From Burkholderiales bacterium (GTDB lineage: Bacteria > Pseudomonadota > Gammaproteobacteria > Burkholderiales > SG8-39): 62,876 nucleotides of DNA. Below are positions 44,112 through 52,537 of this stretch, piece by piece (within the stretch, counting starts at the first letter, position 1; each line of letters begins with the position of its first letter). Position numbers and translations under genes: made by a program. The stretch covers positions 1 through 62,876 of the forward strand of contig JADGRQ010000028.1 of assembly GCA_017880775.1 (NCBI GenBank). Reading direction: 5' to 3'. Below the pieces are notes generated by a model. The model did not search any database, was not told where the DNA came from, and saw nothing but the letters and a program-made list of their open reading frames with translations.

Positions 44112-44249
44112 GCCACGAGGAATGGCCGGATTGCCTGGCGCGAAAAGAAGGAATACTTCGCGGCGATCCAGGCGGCCCTGGACCGAAACTACGAACGCAT
44201 GGAGCGGATCTTTGCCGAGATCATCGACCGGAGCCTTGCCGCGTCTTGA
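44112..44249 (+). pseudogene. C-terminal fragment, possibly Fic/DOC family
   Basis: The frame ending at TGA 44247-44249 reads WREKKEYFAAIQAALDRNY then MERIFAEIIDRSL, resembling the last helices of Fic-family AMP-transferases. No start and no HPFx(D/E)GN motif are present. The assignment is tentative. Its end overlaps the convergent small gene at 44221-44412. Confidence 0.4.
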
Positions 44250-44412
44250 CCGGCATGATCTTCAGTTCTTTGGTCAGAGTCCGGGCGATGGTTTCGACCT
44301 TGGCGCCGGTCTCGATGGCGGTGGAACTGGAGACGCTCGTGATGAGATCCTTGCGGAATTTATCCGCATCCAGCAGGTACGGATTGGTCTCACTGAGCGG
44401 CTTCTTTCGCAT
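44221..44412 (-). CDS. Small antitoxin-like protein
   Basis: 63 residues from ATG 44412: RKKPLSETNPYLLDADKFRK, then SVSSSTAIETG and a basic tail. Short proteins with this NPYL and SSTAIE pattern are known in many genomes. The SxxxE element resembles the inhibitory helix motif of Fic antitoxins, and a Fic-like fragment lies convergently beside it. Function is inference; an unrelated small regulator is possible. Confidence 0.5.
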   Translation of the reverse strand: MRKKPLSETNPYLLDADKFRKDLITSVSSSTAIETGAKVETIARTLTKELKIMPVKTRQGSGR

Positions 44413-44448
44413 AATGCAATCATAGCAACTCATGAACACTTCTGCTAG

Positions 44449-44512
44449 CGCCGCCGCTAATGCCTATGCGCATGCTTCCTCCTCGCGCCGATTCTGCCAT
44501 AGTAAGATTGGC
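44449..44512 (-). pseudogene. Diverged second copy of the aspartate dehydrogenase 5' end
   Basis: About 60 bases resemble 41160-41218, covering the upstream region and the first codons. The minus-strand translation is MAESARGGSMRIGISGG here against MAESPQGGSMRIGIIGG there. Only about six codons of the gene body remain before unrelated island sequence begins. It marks the right edge of the 41.3-44.4 kb island. Confidence 0.6.
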
Positions 44513-44534
44513 GCATAACCACAAGGAGGGGACC

Positions 44535-44645
44535 ATGAAACAAATCGCAGCCGTGATGACCGACGTCTGGCTGCTTGCCTCGGCAACGGTGCACGGCGCG
44601 GGCCGCGCGCTTGCCACGCGCACGCGCCAGGCCAGGCCCGGCTGA
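44535..44645 (+). CDS. Small hypothetical protein
   Basis: 36 residues (begins MKQIAAVMTDVWLLASATVH) with a strong AAGGAGGGG five bases upstream. It precedes the thioesterase gene by 10 bases, so it may be a leader peptide of the operon or a small protein. No family recognised. Confidence 0.4.
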   Translation: MKQIAAVMTDVWLLASATVHGAGRALATRTRQARPG

Positions 44646-44655
44646 CAATGCTCGC

Positions 44656-45063
44656 ATGGACGCCAGCAATTTCCTCGCTGCTGGAATGACCGGGCGCGCC
44701 GAGCTGACGGTGGGCGAGGAGCACACTGCGCCGCGCGTCGGCAGCGGGCGCATACACGTGCTCGCCACGCCGGTCATGATCAACCTGATCGAAGCGGCTG
44801 CGCTGGAGGCGATCGAGCGCCTGCTGCCCGAAGGCCACCAATCGCTCGGCACCGTGCTGAACGTGCGGCACTTCGCTGCCACCCCGGTCGGCATGCGCAT
44901 CGTCGCCACGGCCGAAGTCGTGAAGGTCGAGGGGCGCAATGTGACCTTCAAGGTAAGCGCCGCGGACGAGAAGGAAACCATCGGTGATGGCAGCCACGAG
45001 CGGGTGATCGTCAATGTGGCGCGCTTCGACGCGCGCGTGCAGCGCAAGACCGGCGCCACCTGA
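44656..45063 (+). CDS. Hotdog-fold thioesterase (FlK-like)
   Basis: 135 residues. The segment TPVMINLIEAAALEAIERLL with a following GTVLNVRHFAATPVGM matches fluoroacetyl-CoA-thioesterase-like proteins, in which Thr, Glu and His form the active site; all three positions appear filled. It likely clears or recycles an acyl-CoA. First clear enzyme gene of the molybdenum-hydroxylase operon. Confidence 0.8.
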   Translation: MDASNFLAAGMTGRAELTVGEEHTAPRVGSGRIHVLATPVMINLIEAAALEAIERLLPEGHQSLGTVLNVRHFAATPVGMRIVATAEVVKVEGRNVTFKVSAADEKETIGDGSHERVIVNVARFDARVQRKTGAT

Positions 45064-45112
45064 AGTTATCCGCTATTCTCGCGTCAGGCGGTACTTGAAA
45101 AGGAACGCGCTC

Positions 45113-46378
45113 ATGCAGTACGACCTGTTGTTGCGCGGCGGGCGCGTCATCGACCCCGCTCAGAACCTGGACGGCATTCACGACGTCGCGATCAAGGATC
45201 GCCGCATCGCGGCGGTGTTGCCGGCGATCGCGCCGTCGAGCGCGAAGGAGTCCGTCGACGTGTCCGGAAAACTGGTGCTGCCCGGCCTCATCGATACGCA
45301 CGGCCACGTGTTCCAGTACGTCACCGGCCGCTTCGGGCTGGAGGCCGATCTGTGCGGCGTGCGCTCTGGCGTAACCTGCGTGGTCGACCAGGGCGGGCCG
45401 TCGTGCATGACGCTGCCTGCGTTCCGCGCGTATGTCGTCGAAGACAAGTACACGCGGACGCTTGCGTTTCTCTCGGCCTACCTGGTCGGCGGCATCGAGG
45501 GTCATTACTACCCTTCGCTGTACAAGCCGGACTGCGTGGATGTGGAAGCCACCGTGAAGAGCGCGCTCGAGAACCGCGACATCGTGAAAGGCATCAAGGC
45601 GCACGCGGAACTCGGCGGCTTCGCGCGCTGGGGCATCGAGGTGATCAAGCTAGCGGCGGAAATCGGCAGGCGCGCGAACCTTCCCGTGTACATCCATTTC
45701 GGCCAGCTCTGGCCGCTGCCCGAGTCGGGCGCAAACGGCGTCGATCCGGATACGATCCTCGACCAGGTGGTGCCGCTGCTCAAACCCGGCGACATACTGG
45801 CGCATCCGTTCACGCGCCATCCGGGCGGATTCGTCAACCGCGAAGGCAAGGTGCACCCGATCGTGAAGGAAGCGCTCGCGCGCGGCCTGAAGACCGACGT
45901 CGGGCACGGCTCGCATTTCAGTTTCCGGATGGCGCGCATCGCGCTCGACGCCGGCATCGTTCCGGACACGCTCGGCGCCGACATGCACGGCTACAACACC
46001 AGCGTACCGAAACCCAGGGGAACGCCGGAGGCGCATCCGGACCAGGAGCACATGTTCTTCGGCAAGACGCGCTTCTCCCTCGTGTCGACGATGACTTCGA
46101 TGCTCGCGCTCGGATTGACCATCGAGCAGGTGGTGCCGATGGTGACTTCCAATCCGGCGAAGATGCTCGCGATGGAAGGCGAGATCGGCACGCTCAAGCC
46201 GGGAGTCGACGCCGACGTTTCAGTGCTGCACGACGAACGCGGCGCGTGGACGCTGAGCGACAACGAAGGCACGCGCGTGCGCGCCGGGCGCGTGCTGCGG
46301 CCGTACTTCTGCGTGCGCACCGGCCGCCGTTACGAATCCGACGCCTCGATCCTGCCGCCGCTCGCCGTAGCGGCATGA
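45113..46378 (+). CDS. Amidohydrolase-family (dihydroorotase-like) enzyme
   Basis: 421 residues. The TIM-barrel metal motif is DTHGHVF near residue 63; KAHAE near 162, YIHFGQLW near 192, and LAHPFTRH near 227 supply later ligands. The N-terminal and C-terminal strands (LLLRGGRVIDPAQNLDG; GTLKPGVDADVSVL) form the usual small beta-sandwich. It hydrolyses a cyclic amide or similar bond; the setting beside a molybdenum hydroxylase suggests an N-heterocycle pathway (inference). Its stop overlaps the next ATG. Confidence 0.85.
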   Translation: MQYDLLLRGGRVIDPAQNLDGIHDVAIKDRRIAAVLPAIAPSSAKESVDVSGKLVLPGLIDTHGHVFQYVTGRFGLEADLCGVRSGVTCVVDQGGPSCMTLPAFRAYVVEDKYTRTLAFLSAYLVGGIEGHYYPSLYKPDCVDVEATVKSALENRDIVKGIKAHAELGGFARWGIEVIKLAAEIGRRANLPVYIHFGQLWPLPESGANGVDPDTILDQVVPLLKPGDILAHPFTRHPGGFVNREGKVHPIVKEALARGLKTDVGHGSHFSFRMARIALDAGIVPDTLGADMHGYNTSVPKPRGTPEAHPDQEHMFFGKTRFSLVSTMTSMLALGLTIEQVVPMVTSNPAKMLAMEGEIGTLKPGVDADVSVLHDERGAWTLSDNEGTRVRAGRVLRPYFCVRTGRRYESDASILPPLAVAA

Positions 46379-48723
46379 CGGAGGCTCACTCCGGCAAGGG
46401 GGTTGGAGCGAGCCTCGCGCGCAAGGAAGACCGGCGCTTTCTCAGGGGGCAGGGCGAGTACGTCGCAAACATCCGGCTGCCCGGGATGCTCGACGTCGCG
46501 TTCGTGCGCTCGCCGATGGCTCACGCGGCAATTCGATCGATAGCGAAGCCCGCGGGACATGAAGCGAGCGTGTTCATCGCGGCGGACCTTACGGGCGTCA
46601 AGGCCATCCGCGCGGTGTCGGGCCTGAAAGGGTTCAAGGCTTCGGACCAGCCGGTGCTCGCGAGCGGCAAGGTGCGCCAGGTCGGCGAGCTGGTCGCCAT
46701 GTGTGTCGCGCCGACGCGCGCGGAAGCCGAAGACATCGCCGATCTCGTCGAGCTCGATCTCCGGGAGTTGCCCGCGGTGGTGGACATGGTCGCGGCGCGC
46801 ACCGGGCCGCCGGCGCTGGTGCATGACGAATGGGGCGATAACGTTTTCCTCGAATCGCTGGTCGATGACGATCTCTCGGACGTGAAACGCGATGCCGCGG
46901 TCACGGTCCGAAGGACGATCCGGACCGCGCGCCAGCACATGTCGCCGATGGAAGGGCGCGGCGTGGTATGCGAATGGAACCGGCGGCTCGACCAGCTTGT
47001 CATGTACAGCGCGGCGCAGATGCCGCACATCAACCGCGCCGGGCTGTCGGATTGCCTCGGCATCGATCAGGGCGCGATCCGCGTGATCGCGCCGGACGTC
47101 GGCGGCGGCTTCGGATACAAGGGTATCCTGCTGCCGGAGGAAGTGTGCCTGGCATGGCTCTGCAGGAAGCTCGCGCGGCCGGTGCGCTGGATCGAGGACC
47201 GGCGCGAGCAGCTCTCGGCGAACGCCAACTGCCGCGAGCATCATTATGAGATCGCGGTGTACGCCGATGCCAAGGGACGCCTGCTCGGCATCGATTGCGA
47301 GGCGAGCGTCGATTCCGGCGCCTACTCGTCCTACCCGTTCTCGGCCTGCCTCGAAGCTGCGCAGGTCGGCTCCATCCTGCCGGGCCCCTACAAGATGGAA
47401 CGCTACCGCTGCCGTACCTGGTCGGTGGCGACCAACAAGGCGCCGATCCTGCCCTACCGCGGCGTGGCGCGCACGGGCGTGTGCTTCGCGCTGGAACTCA
47501 TGATGGATGCCGTGGCGCGGGAACTGAAACTGGAACCGCACGAGCTCCGGCTCGTGAATCTCGTGCAACCCGGCGAAATGCCGTACCTGAACATCACCAA
47601 CAAGCATTTCGACAGCGGCGACTATCCCGAAGCGGTGCGCCGGGCGGCAAGGATGATCGATGTCGCCGCAGTGCGCGCGCGCCAGCGGCGCGGCGAGCCC
47701 GACGGGCGGCGCGTCGGGCTCGGCTTTGCCATCTATTGCGAGCAGGCGGCGCACGGAACGTCGGTGTATCACGGCTGGGGCATTCCGATGGTGCCGGGGC
47801 ACGAACAATGCACGGCGCGGCTCTCGCCGGACGGCATACTGGAATTGCGGATCGGGGCGCATTCGCACGGGCAGGGCATGGAAACCACGCTCGCGCAGGT
47901 CGCGCATTCAGTGCTCGGCGTCGATCCGGACAACGTGCGCCTGGTGCACGGCGACACCGGCCTCACGCCGTACTCCACCGGTACCTGGGGCTCGCGCTGC
48001 ATGGTGATGTCCGGCGGCGCGGTTGCGACTGCCTGCGAGCAGATCGCGGGGCGCGTGAAGGCGATCGCCTCGAAGCTGCTCGAGGTCGCCGCGGCGGACC
48101 TGGTGCTCGAGCTTGGCGAGGTGCGGGTCGCGGGCACCGACCGCAAGATGACGCTCGCCGAGATCGCGCACGTCTGGTACCGCAAGCCGCAGCTGCTTCC
48201 GGCGGACGTCGATCCGGCGGGACTGGAGGCCACCGCCGGCTACAAGGCGAAAGTCGATACCGGCACCTTCAGCTATGCATGCCATGCCACGACGGTCGCC
48301 GTGGACATCGAGACCGGCCATGTCGAAATCCTCGATTACGCCATCGTCGAAGACGGCGGGACTCTGGTCAACCCGATGATCGTCGACGGACAGGTCTTCG
48401 GCGGCACTGCGCAGGGCGTAGGCACGGCGCTCTACGAGGAAATGCCTTTCGACGAGCAAGGCCAGCCGCTCGCCACCACGCTCGCGGATTACCTGTTGCC
48501 CGGGTCCGGCGAAGTGCCGGCGATCCGCATCGAGCATATGGAAACGCCGTCGCCCTACACGTTCTTCGGGCAGAAAGGCATCGGCGAAGGCGGCGCCATC
48601 GCCCCGCCCGCCGCGATCGCCAATGCGGTGAACGACGCGCTCGCGCCGCTCGGCGTGGAAATCACCGAAACGCCGCTTACGCCGCGGCGCATCGTGGAAG
48701 CGATCCTGAAGGCACGCAAGTGA
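46375..48723 (+). CDS. Molybdenum hydroxylase large subunit (CoxL/XdhB-like)
   Basis: 782 residues of the xanthine-oxidase family, binding molybdopterin cytosine dinucleotide. Motifs are GVGASLARKEDRRFLRG at the N-terminus, GGGFGYKG, PYRGVARTG and the catalytic Glu in KGIGEGGAIAPPAAIANA. The CO-dehydrogenase active-site loop AYxCSFR is absent, so it is not a CO dehydrogenase; hydroxylation of an N-heteroaromatic or aldehyde is more likely. Start and stop overlap both neighbours (ATGA, GTGA). Confidence 0.9.
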   Translation: MTEAHSGKGVGASLARKEDRRFLRGQGEYVANIRLPGMLDVAFVRSPMAHAAIRSIAKPAGHEASVFIAADLTGVKAIRAVSGLKGFKASDQPVLASGKVRQVGELVAMCVAPTRAEAEDIADLVELDLRELPAVVDMVAARTGPPALVHDEWGDNVFLESLVDDDLSDVKRDAAVTVRRTIRTARQHMSPMEGRGVVCEWNRRLDQLVMYSAAQMPHINRAGLSDCLGIDQGAIRVIAPDVGGGFGYKGILLPEEVCLAWLCRKLARPVRWIEDRREQLSANANCREHHYEIAVYADAKGRLLGIDCEASVDSGAYSSYPFSACLEAAQVGSILPGPYKMERYRCRTWSVATNKAPILPYRGVARTGVCFALELMMDAVARELKLEPHELRLVNLVQPGEMPYLNITNKHFDSGDYPEAVRRAARMIDVAAVRARQRRGEPDGRRVGLGFAIYCEQAAHGTSVYHGWGIPMVPGHEQCTARLSPDGILELRIGAHSHGQGMETTLAQVAHSVLGVDPDNVRLVHGDTGLTPYSTGTWGSRCMVMSGGAVATACEQIAGRVKAIASKLLEVAAADLVLELGEVRVAGTDRKMTLAEIAHVWYRKPQLLPADVDPAGLEATAGYKAKVDTGTFSYACHATTVAVDIETGHVEILDYAIVEDGGTLVNPMIVDGQVFGGTAQGVGTALYEEMPFDEQGQPLATTLADYLLPGSGEVPAIRIEHMETPSPYTFFGQKGIGEGGAIAPPAAIANAVNDALAPLGVEITETPLTPRRIVEAILKARK

Positions 48724-49532
48724 AGGCGACGGCGTTCGGGTACGCGCGGCCGCGCGACGTCTCGGAAGCGGTAACGCTCCTTGCCGAGGGCGGCGAAGGC
48801 GCGAAACCCGCGGCGGGCACGCAGTCGCTCGGACCGATGCTGAATCTGCGGCTCGTGCAGCCGACGCTGCTCGTCGATCTGCGCCACATCGACGAGCTGG
48901 GCGCCGCGACCGAAACGCCCGACGCCGTGACGTTCGGCGCCTGTGTCACCCACGCCTCCATCGAGGACGGCCGCGTGCCCGATCCGACGCGCGGATTCAT
49001 GCGCGAGATCGCCTCGAACATCGCTTACCGCGCGGTGCGCAATCGCGGCACGATCGGCGGCAGCCTCGCGCATGCCGACCCGGCGGCGGATTGGCCGAGC
49101 GCCTTGGTACTGCTTTCTGCCGTCGCCATCGTCGCAGGTCCGGGCGGGCGGCGCGAGATTCCGGTCGAGAGATTCGTCACCGGCCTGTTCGAAACCACGC
49201 TCAAGGCAGGAGAAATCCTGGTCGCGGTTCGCGTGCCCAGGCTCTCGGCGCGCGCGCGCTGCGGCTACTGGAAGTTCTGCCGCAAGATGGGCGAGTTCCC
49301 GCAGGCAATTGGTGGAGCGCTCGATGACCCCGAGCGCGGGGCGGCTAGGGCAGTAATGGGCGCCGTGCGCGGCGCGCCATACGTCGTTGCGGACGCACGC
49401 GCGTTGTTGCATAAGCCCGATGACGCGGCCTGCGGGGCGGTCGCGGATGCAGCCGGCATTGGCGACGATGTCTATGCGCGACAACTGCACGCGGTCGCGC
49501 TAAAGCGCGCTGTAAACAGGCTGACCCAATGA
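48720..49532 (+). CDS. Molybdenum hydroxylase FAD-binding subunit (CoxM-like)
   Basis: 270 residues from GTG 48720, overlapping the large-subunit stop. FAD motifs are AAGTQSLGPMLNLRL near residue 31 and TIGGSLAHADPAADWP near residue 110. It passes electrons from the Fe-S subunit to the acceptor. The small subunit is not next but two genes further on. Confidence 0.88.
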   Translation: MKATAFGYARPRDVSEAVTLLAEGGEGAKPAAGTQSLGPMLNLRLVQPTLLVDLRHIDELGAATETPDAVTFGACVTHASIEDGRVPDPTRGFMREIASNIAYRAVRNRGTIGGSLAHADPAADWPSALVLLSAVAIVAGPGGRREIPVERFVTGLFETTLKAGEILVAVRVPRLSARARCGYWKFCRKMGEFPQAIGGALDDPERGAARAVMGAVRGAPYVVADARALLHKPDDAACGAVADAAGIGDDVYARQLHAVALKRAVNRLTQ

Positions 49533-50491
49533 TCCGCTTGCTCATAGTCTTCGCCTTCGTGCTTGAAAGCACGCTTGCCTATGCCCAGACCTGGCCGCAG
49601 AAGCCGGTGCGCGTGATCGTCCCGTTCGCGCCGGGCGGCGCTTCCGACCTGATGCCGCGGCTGGTCGGCGAAAAGCTCACCTCGATCTGGGGCCAGCCCG
49701 TGGTGATCGAGAACCGGCCCGGCGCCGCGGGCAACCTCGGCATGGAAGCCGGCGCAAAAGCGCAAGCCGACGGCTACACGCTGTTATCCGCGCCGAACGG
49801 AAACCTGGTTGTCAATCCGCACATGTACTCGAAGCTTGCGTACGACGTGTTCAGGGACCTCGCGGCGGTCACGCGGATCGCGGCGGTGCAGAACGTGCTC
49901 GTCGTGCATCCCGATGTGCCCGCGAGGACGGTCAAGGAACTCATCGCGCTGGCGAAAGCGAAGCCCGGCACGTTGAACTACGCCTCGCCGGGCAACGGCA
50001 GCCAGGCGCACGTCGCGGTCGAACTGCTGAAAATGCAGCTCGGGCTGGACCTGGTGCATGTGCCCTACCAGGGCGTCGGACCGGCGATGAAGGATCTGCT
50101 GGGCGGCCGCATCCAACTGATGATCGCCCAGGTGCCTTCGGCGCTTCCGCACATCAAGGCCGGAACGCTCCGGGCGCTCGGCGTGGCGAGCACCGCGCCT
50201 CTCGATGCGTTGCCCGGTGTGCCGACCATTGCGTCGGCGGCGGATTTGCCGGGCTTCGAGGCGGTGTCGTGGTATGCGCTGATGGCACCGGCGGGCACGC
50301 CGCGCGAGGTGATCGCGAAGATTCACACCGACGTCGCGCGGGTGCTGCAGATGCCGGATGTGCGCGAGCGCCTCGCAGCCATGGGCGCCGAGCCTTCGGG
50401 CGAATCGCCCGGCGAACTGGCCGCGCGCATCAAGGCCGAATACGACCGCTGGGGTGAAGTGGTGCGCAAAGCGAACATCAAGGCGGACTGA
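49529..50491 (+). CDS. Bug-family periplasmic solute receptor (TctC-like)
   Basis: 320 residues. A signal peptide ends near AYA-QT (residue 19), followed by WPQKPVRVIVPFAPGG, the family hallmark, and NRPGAAGNLGMEAGAKA. Such receptors bind carboxylates or aromatic acids and serve TctAB permeases or sensing. No TctAB genes are present here. Embedded between hydroxylase subunit genes, it probably recognises the operon's substrate. Confidence 0.9.
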   Translation: MIRLLIVFAFVLESTLAYAQTWPQKPVRVIVPFAPGGASDLMPRLVGEKLTSIWGQPVVIENRPGAAGNLGMEAGAKAQADGYTLLSAPNGNLVVNPHMYSKLAYDVFRDLAAVTRIAAVQNVLVVHPDVPARTVKELIALAKAKPGTLNYASPGNGSQAHVAVELLKMQLGLDLVHVPYQGVGPAMKDLLGGRIQLMIAQVPSALPHIKAGTLRALGVASTAPLDALPGVPTIASAADLPGFEAVSWYALMAPAGTPREVIAKIHTDVARVLQMPDVRERLAAMGAEPSGESPGELAARIKAEYDRWGEVVRKANIKAD

Positions 50492-50493
50492 GG

Positions 50494-51288
50494 GTGCTCG
50501 CGAACGCGCGCATGTATTCCGTAACGCCGGCTTCGGCCGAGGCGTGGCGCACAATCATCGGCTGGGCGACGCGGGAGGCGGGCGTGCCGATGGAGTTCGC
50601 AGAGCACGCGCCGCCGAAGCCGCTCTCCGGACTTTGGGCCCGTGGCGACCTCGGCTGCGTGCAGATGTGCGGATTGCCGGCTTCGTTGCGCGAGCCGAAG
50701 CCGACCATCCTCGCTGCGCCGCTGCCGAGCCTGCCGCGCTACGGCGGCAAGGCGGTCTACATGAGCGACATTGCCGTGCGCGCGGACGCGCCGTTCCGTA
50801 CGCTCGAGGACACTTTCGGCGGCGTCGCGGGCTACACGCTCAAAGACTCGCAGTCGGGTTATTTTGCGTTCCGTACGCTGCTGATGACGAAGTACCCGGG
50901 CGCGAAATACCGGAAGATCGTCGGTGGATTGCTGAATCCCCGTGGCGTCATCAAAGCGCTCACCACGGGCGAGATCGACGTCGGGCCCCTGGATGGCTAC
51001 GTGTTCGACCTCATGTGCGCGGGCGATGCCGCGTTCGCTGCACAGGTTCGCGTCGTGGCGAGTACCGACCCGACGCCCATGCCGCCGCTCGTCGCGACCG
51101 CCCCGTTGCGTCCAGAGCAGATTCAGGCGCTCAGGACTTCCTTCCTTCGGGTACGCGAAGAGCGCTCGCTCGACGACGCGCGCAAGGCGGTGCTCGTCGA
51201 GCGCTTCGTGGTGCCCGAGCTAGCCGAGTACGACGTCACCAAACGCCGCGCCGAGCGCGTCGAGCGGGAAGGCGAGCCGTGGCCATGA
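50494..51288 (+). CDS. PhnD-like periplasmic-binding-protein-fold protein without signal peptide
   Basis: 264 residues from GTG 50494. It resembles phosphate/phosphonate-binding proteins (PhnD-like): ANARMYSVTPASAEAWR at the start, the hinge motif LKDSQSGYFAFRTLL near 110 and GEIDVGPLDGYVFDL near 155. No signal peptide or lipobox is visible, so it may act in the cytoplasm, perhaps as a ligand sensor or chaperone for the hydroxylase. It overlaps the small-subunit gene by 4 bases. Confidence 0.7.
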   Translation: MLANARMYSVTPASAEAWRTIIGWATREAGVPMEFAEHAPPKPLSGLWARGDLGCVQMCGLPASLREPKPTILAAPLPSLPRYGGKAVYMSDIAVRADAPFRTLEDTFGGVAGYTLKDSQSGYFAFRTLLMTKYPGAKYRKIVGGLLNPRGVIKALTTGEIDVGPLDGYVFDLMCAGDAAFAAQVRVVASTDPTPMPPLVATAPLRPEQIQALRTSFLRVREERSLDDARKAVLVERFVVPELAEYDVTKRRAERVEREGEPWP

Positions 51289-51776
51289 AACGCGCGGTGT
51301 CGATGACGGTGAATGGCCGGCCCGTCGAAGCTCCGGTCGAGCCGCGCACGCACTTGGCGGACTTCCTGCGCGAGGAGTTGGGGCTCACTGGAACGAACCT
51401 TGGCTGTGAGCACGGAGTGTGCGGTGCGTGCACCGTGGAGATCGATGGTGCGCCATCGCGATCATGCATCACTTTTGCGATCGCGTGCGACGGTGCGAGT
51501 GTGCGAAGCATTGAAGGGTTCGACGACGATCCGGTGATGGCCGATCTGCGCGCGGCCTTCACCGCGGAGCACGCCTTGCAGTGCGGCTACTGCACCCCGG
51601 GTATGCTCGTCACCGCCCGGGACATCGTGATGCGCCTGCCCGACGCGGACGAAGCGCGGATTCGCAAGGAATTGTCGGGCAATCTCTGCCGCTGCACCGG
51701 CTACGTCGGCATCGTGCGAGCTGTACGGCGGGTGCTCGCCGCTCGCCGCACGGGCCACGGTTCGGCACTCAATTAA
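51285..51776 (+). CDS. Molybdenum hydroxylase 2Fe-2S subunit (CoxS-like)
   Basis: 163 residues with both iron-sulfur sites: Cys41, Cys46, Cys49, Cys61 (ferredoxin-like) and Cys100, Cys103, Cys135, Cys137 (QCGYCTPGM, LCRCTGY). Complete and last gene of the operon. Its separation from the large and medium subunit genes by two receptor-type genes is unusual. Confidence 0.92.
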   Translation: MKRAVSMTVNGRPVEAPVEPRTHLADFLREELGLTGTNLGCEHGVCGACTVEIDGAPSRSCITFAIACDGASVRSIEGFDDDPVMADLRAAFTAEHALQCGYCTPGMLVTARDIVMRLPDADEARIRKELSGNLCRCTGYVGIVRAVRRVLAARRTGHGSALN

Positions 51777-51826
51777 GTCTCCCGCGGGATGCAGAAGAAA
51801 CATGCGGACGCGGGTTCGATTGCCGC

Positions 51827-52153
51827 CTACTTTTTCCCGTAGGCGGCGTCGTGGCCTGGGGCAATCGTAAGAAATCGCAGAAAGTTGCCATCTCGATACG
51901 CAGTCGCTCGCCGCGACTGTGTAATGCGAAGCGTGTAAATCGTGTCGATACCCTGAGGCGGTTTGACGCTTGCGACCTTCTCCCACTTCAAACCTTGATC
52001 GCGGTAAATCCGATCCCAGGTGAGCTGCCGCAATTTCCTGAGCGTATCGGTAACGCGATCGCGTTCCGACTTATCCAGATCCAACCAATTCTTCTGAAAA
52101 ACCTCATTGTTCAGATCTAGCTGAACGTTTCTTGCCTTTTGTGCGTCCGACAT
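51827..52153 (-). CDS. RelE-like toxin
   Basis: 108 residues from ATG 52153, overlapping the antitoxin gene by 50 bases. The C-terminal half has the compact beta-sheet pattern of RelE/ParE-type toxins (IDTIYTLRITQSRRATAYR, FLRFLTIAPGHDAAY), while the N-terminal part is helical. It is probably an mRNA interferase. It appears intact. Confidence 0.65.
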   Translation of the reverse strand: MSDAQKARNVQLDLNNEVFQKNWLDLDKSERDRVTDTLRKLRQLTWDRIYRDQGLKWEKVASVKPPQGIDTIYTLRITQSRRATAYRDGNFLRFLTIAPGHDAAYGKK

Positions 52154-52421
52154 TTGCCATGCTCTTAAGAGTAGCGTCCGGGTCGGACTCTTTGGGAGGA
52201 TTGCCCTTGGCCCAATCCAGAGCACGGCGCAGATCCTCCTGCGCCTCTGGTTGGTGCAGCCAGAGTTCGTTTTCCGGTACAACCAACGCGGTGCGGACGA
52301 GCCACACCCCAGGCTCTTTCTGTTCCACAAGAACCTGCCGTCCGGCGAATTCCTTGCCAAGCGAAATCTGTCCATTCGAGCCAACGACCTTGACGCTGGT
52401 CTTCGTTGCGAGAGTGTCCAT
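52104..52421 (-). CDS. AbrB/MazE-like antitoxin
   Basis: 105 residues. TSVKVVGSNGQISLGKEFAG and QVLVEQKEPGVWLVR form a swapped-hairpin AbrB-type DNA-binding domain; the charged C-terminal half would bind the toxin. ATG 52421 follows an AT-rich region with an inverted repeat. Confidence 0.7.
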   Translation of the reverse strand: MDTLATKTSVKVVGSNGQISLGKEFAGRQVLVEQKEPGVWLVRTALVVPENELWLHQPEAQEDLRRALDWAKGNPPKESDPDATLKSMANVGRTKGKKRSARSEQ

Positions 52422-52471
52422 ATCTACGCGCGCCTTCGCTCATTTGTCGTATCGGGGCAAAATTACAAAGT

Positions 52472-52488
52472 GTGCTTTACTACAGCAC
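52472..52488. promoter_or_regulatory. Inverted repeat upstream of the antitoxin gene
   Basis: GTGCT-N7-AGCAC lies 51 bases before the antitoxin start in a locally AT-rich stretch, the expected place for an autoregulatory operator. Confidence 0.35.
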
Positions 52489-52537
52489 GAATGCACCTTA
52501 GCACGAAAGCACTCCTCTTGCAACCGGGAGAAAGAGC

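Noticed and set aside
41317-44249. A functional new restriction or DISARM-like system
   Set aside because: All nuclease, helicase and methyltransferase cores are deleted; only DinD is complete. It is a remnant, not a working system.
45352-46374. N-terminal extension of the molybdenum hydroxylase large subunit
   Set aside because: The upstream 340 codons lie in another frame of the amidohydrolase gene and are low-complexity; ATG 46375 gives the family N-terminus.
46375-51776. Aerobic CO dehydrogenase
   Set aside because: Subunit types match but the large subunit lacks the AYxCSFR active-site loop.
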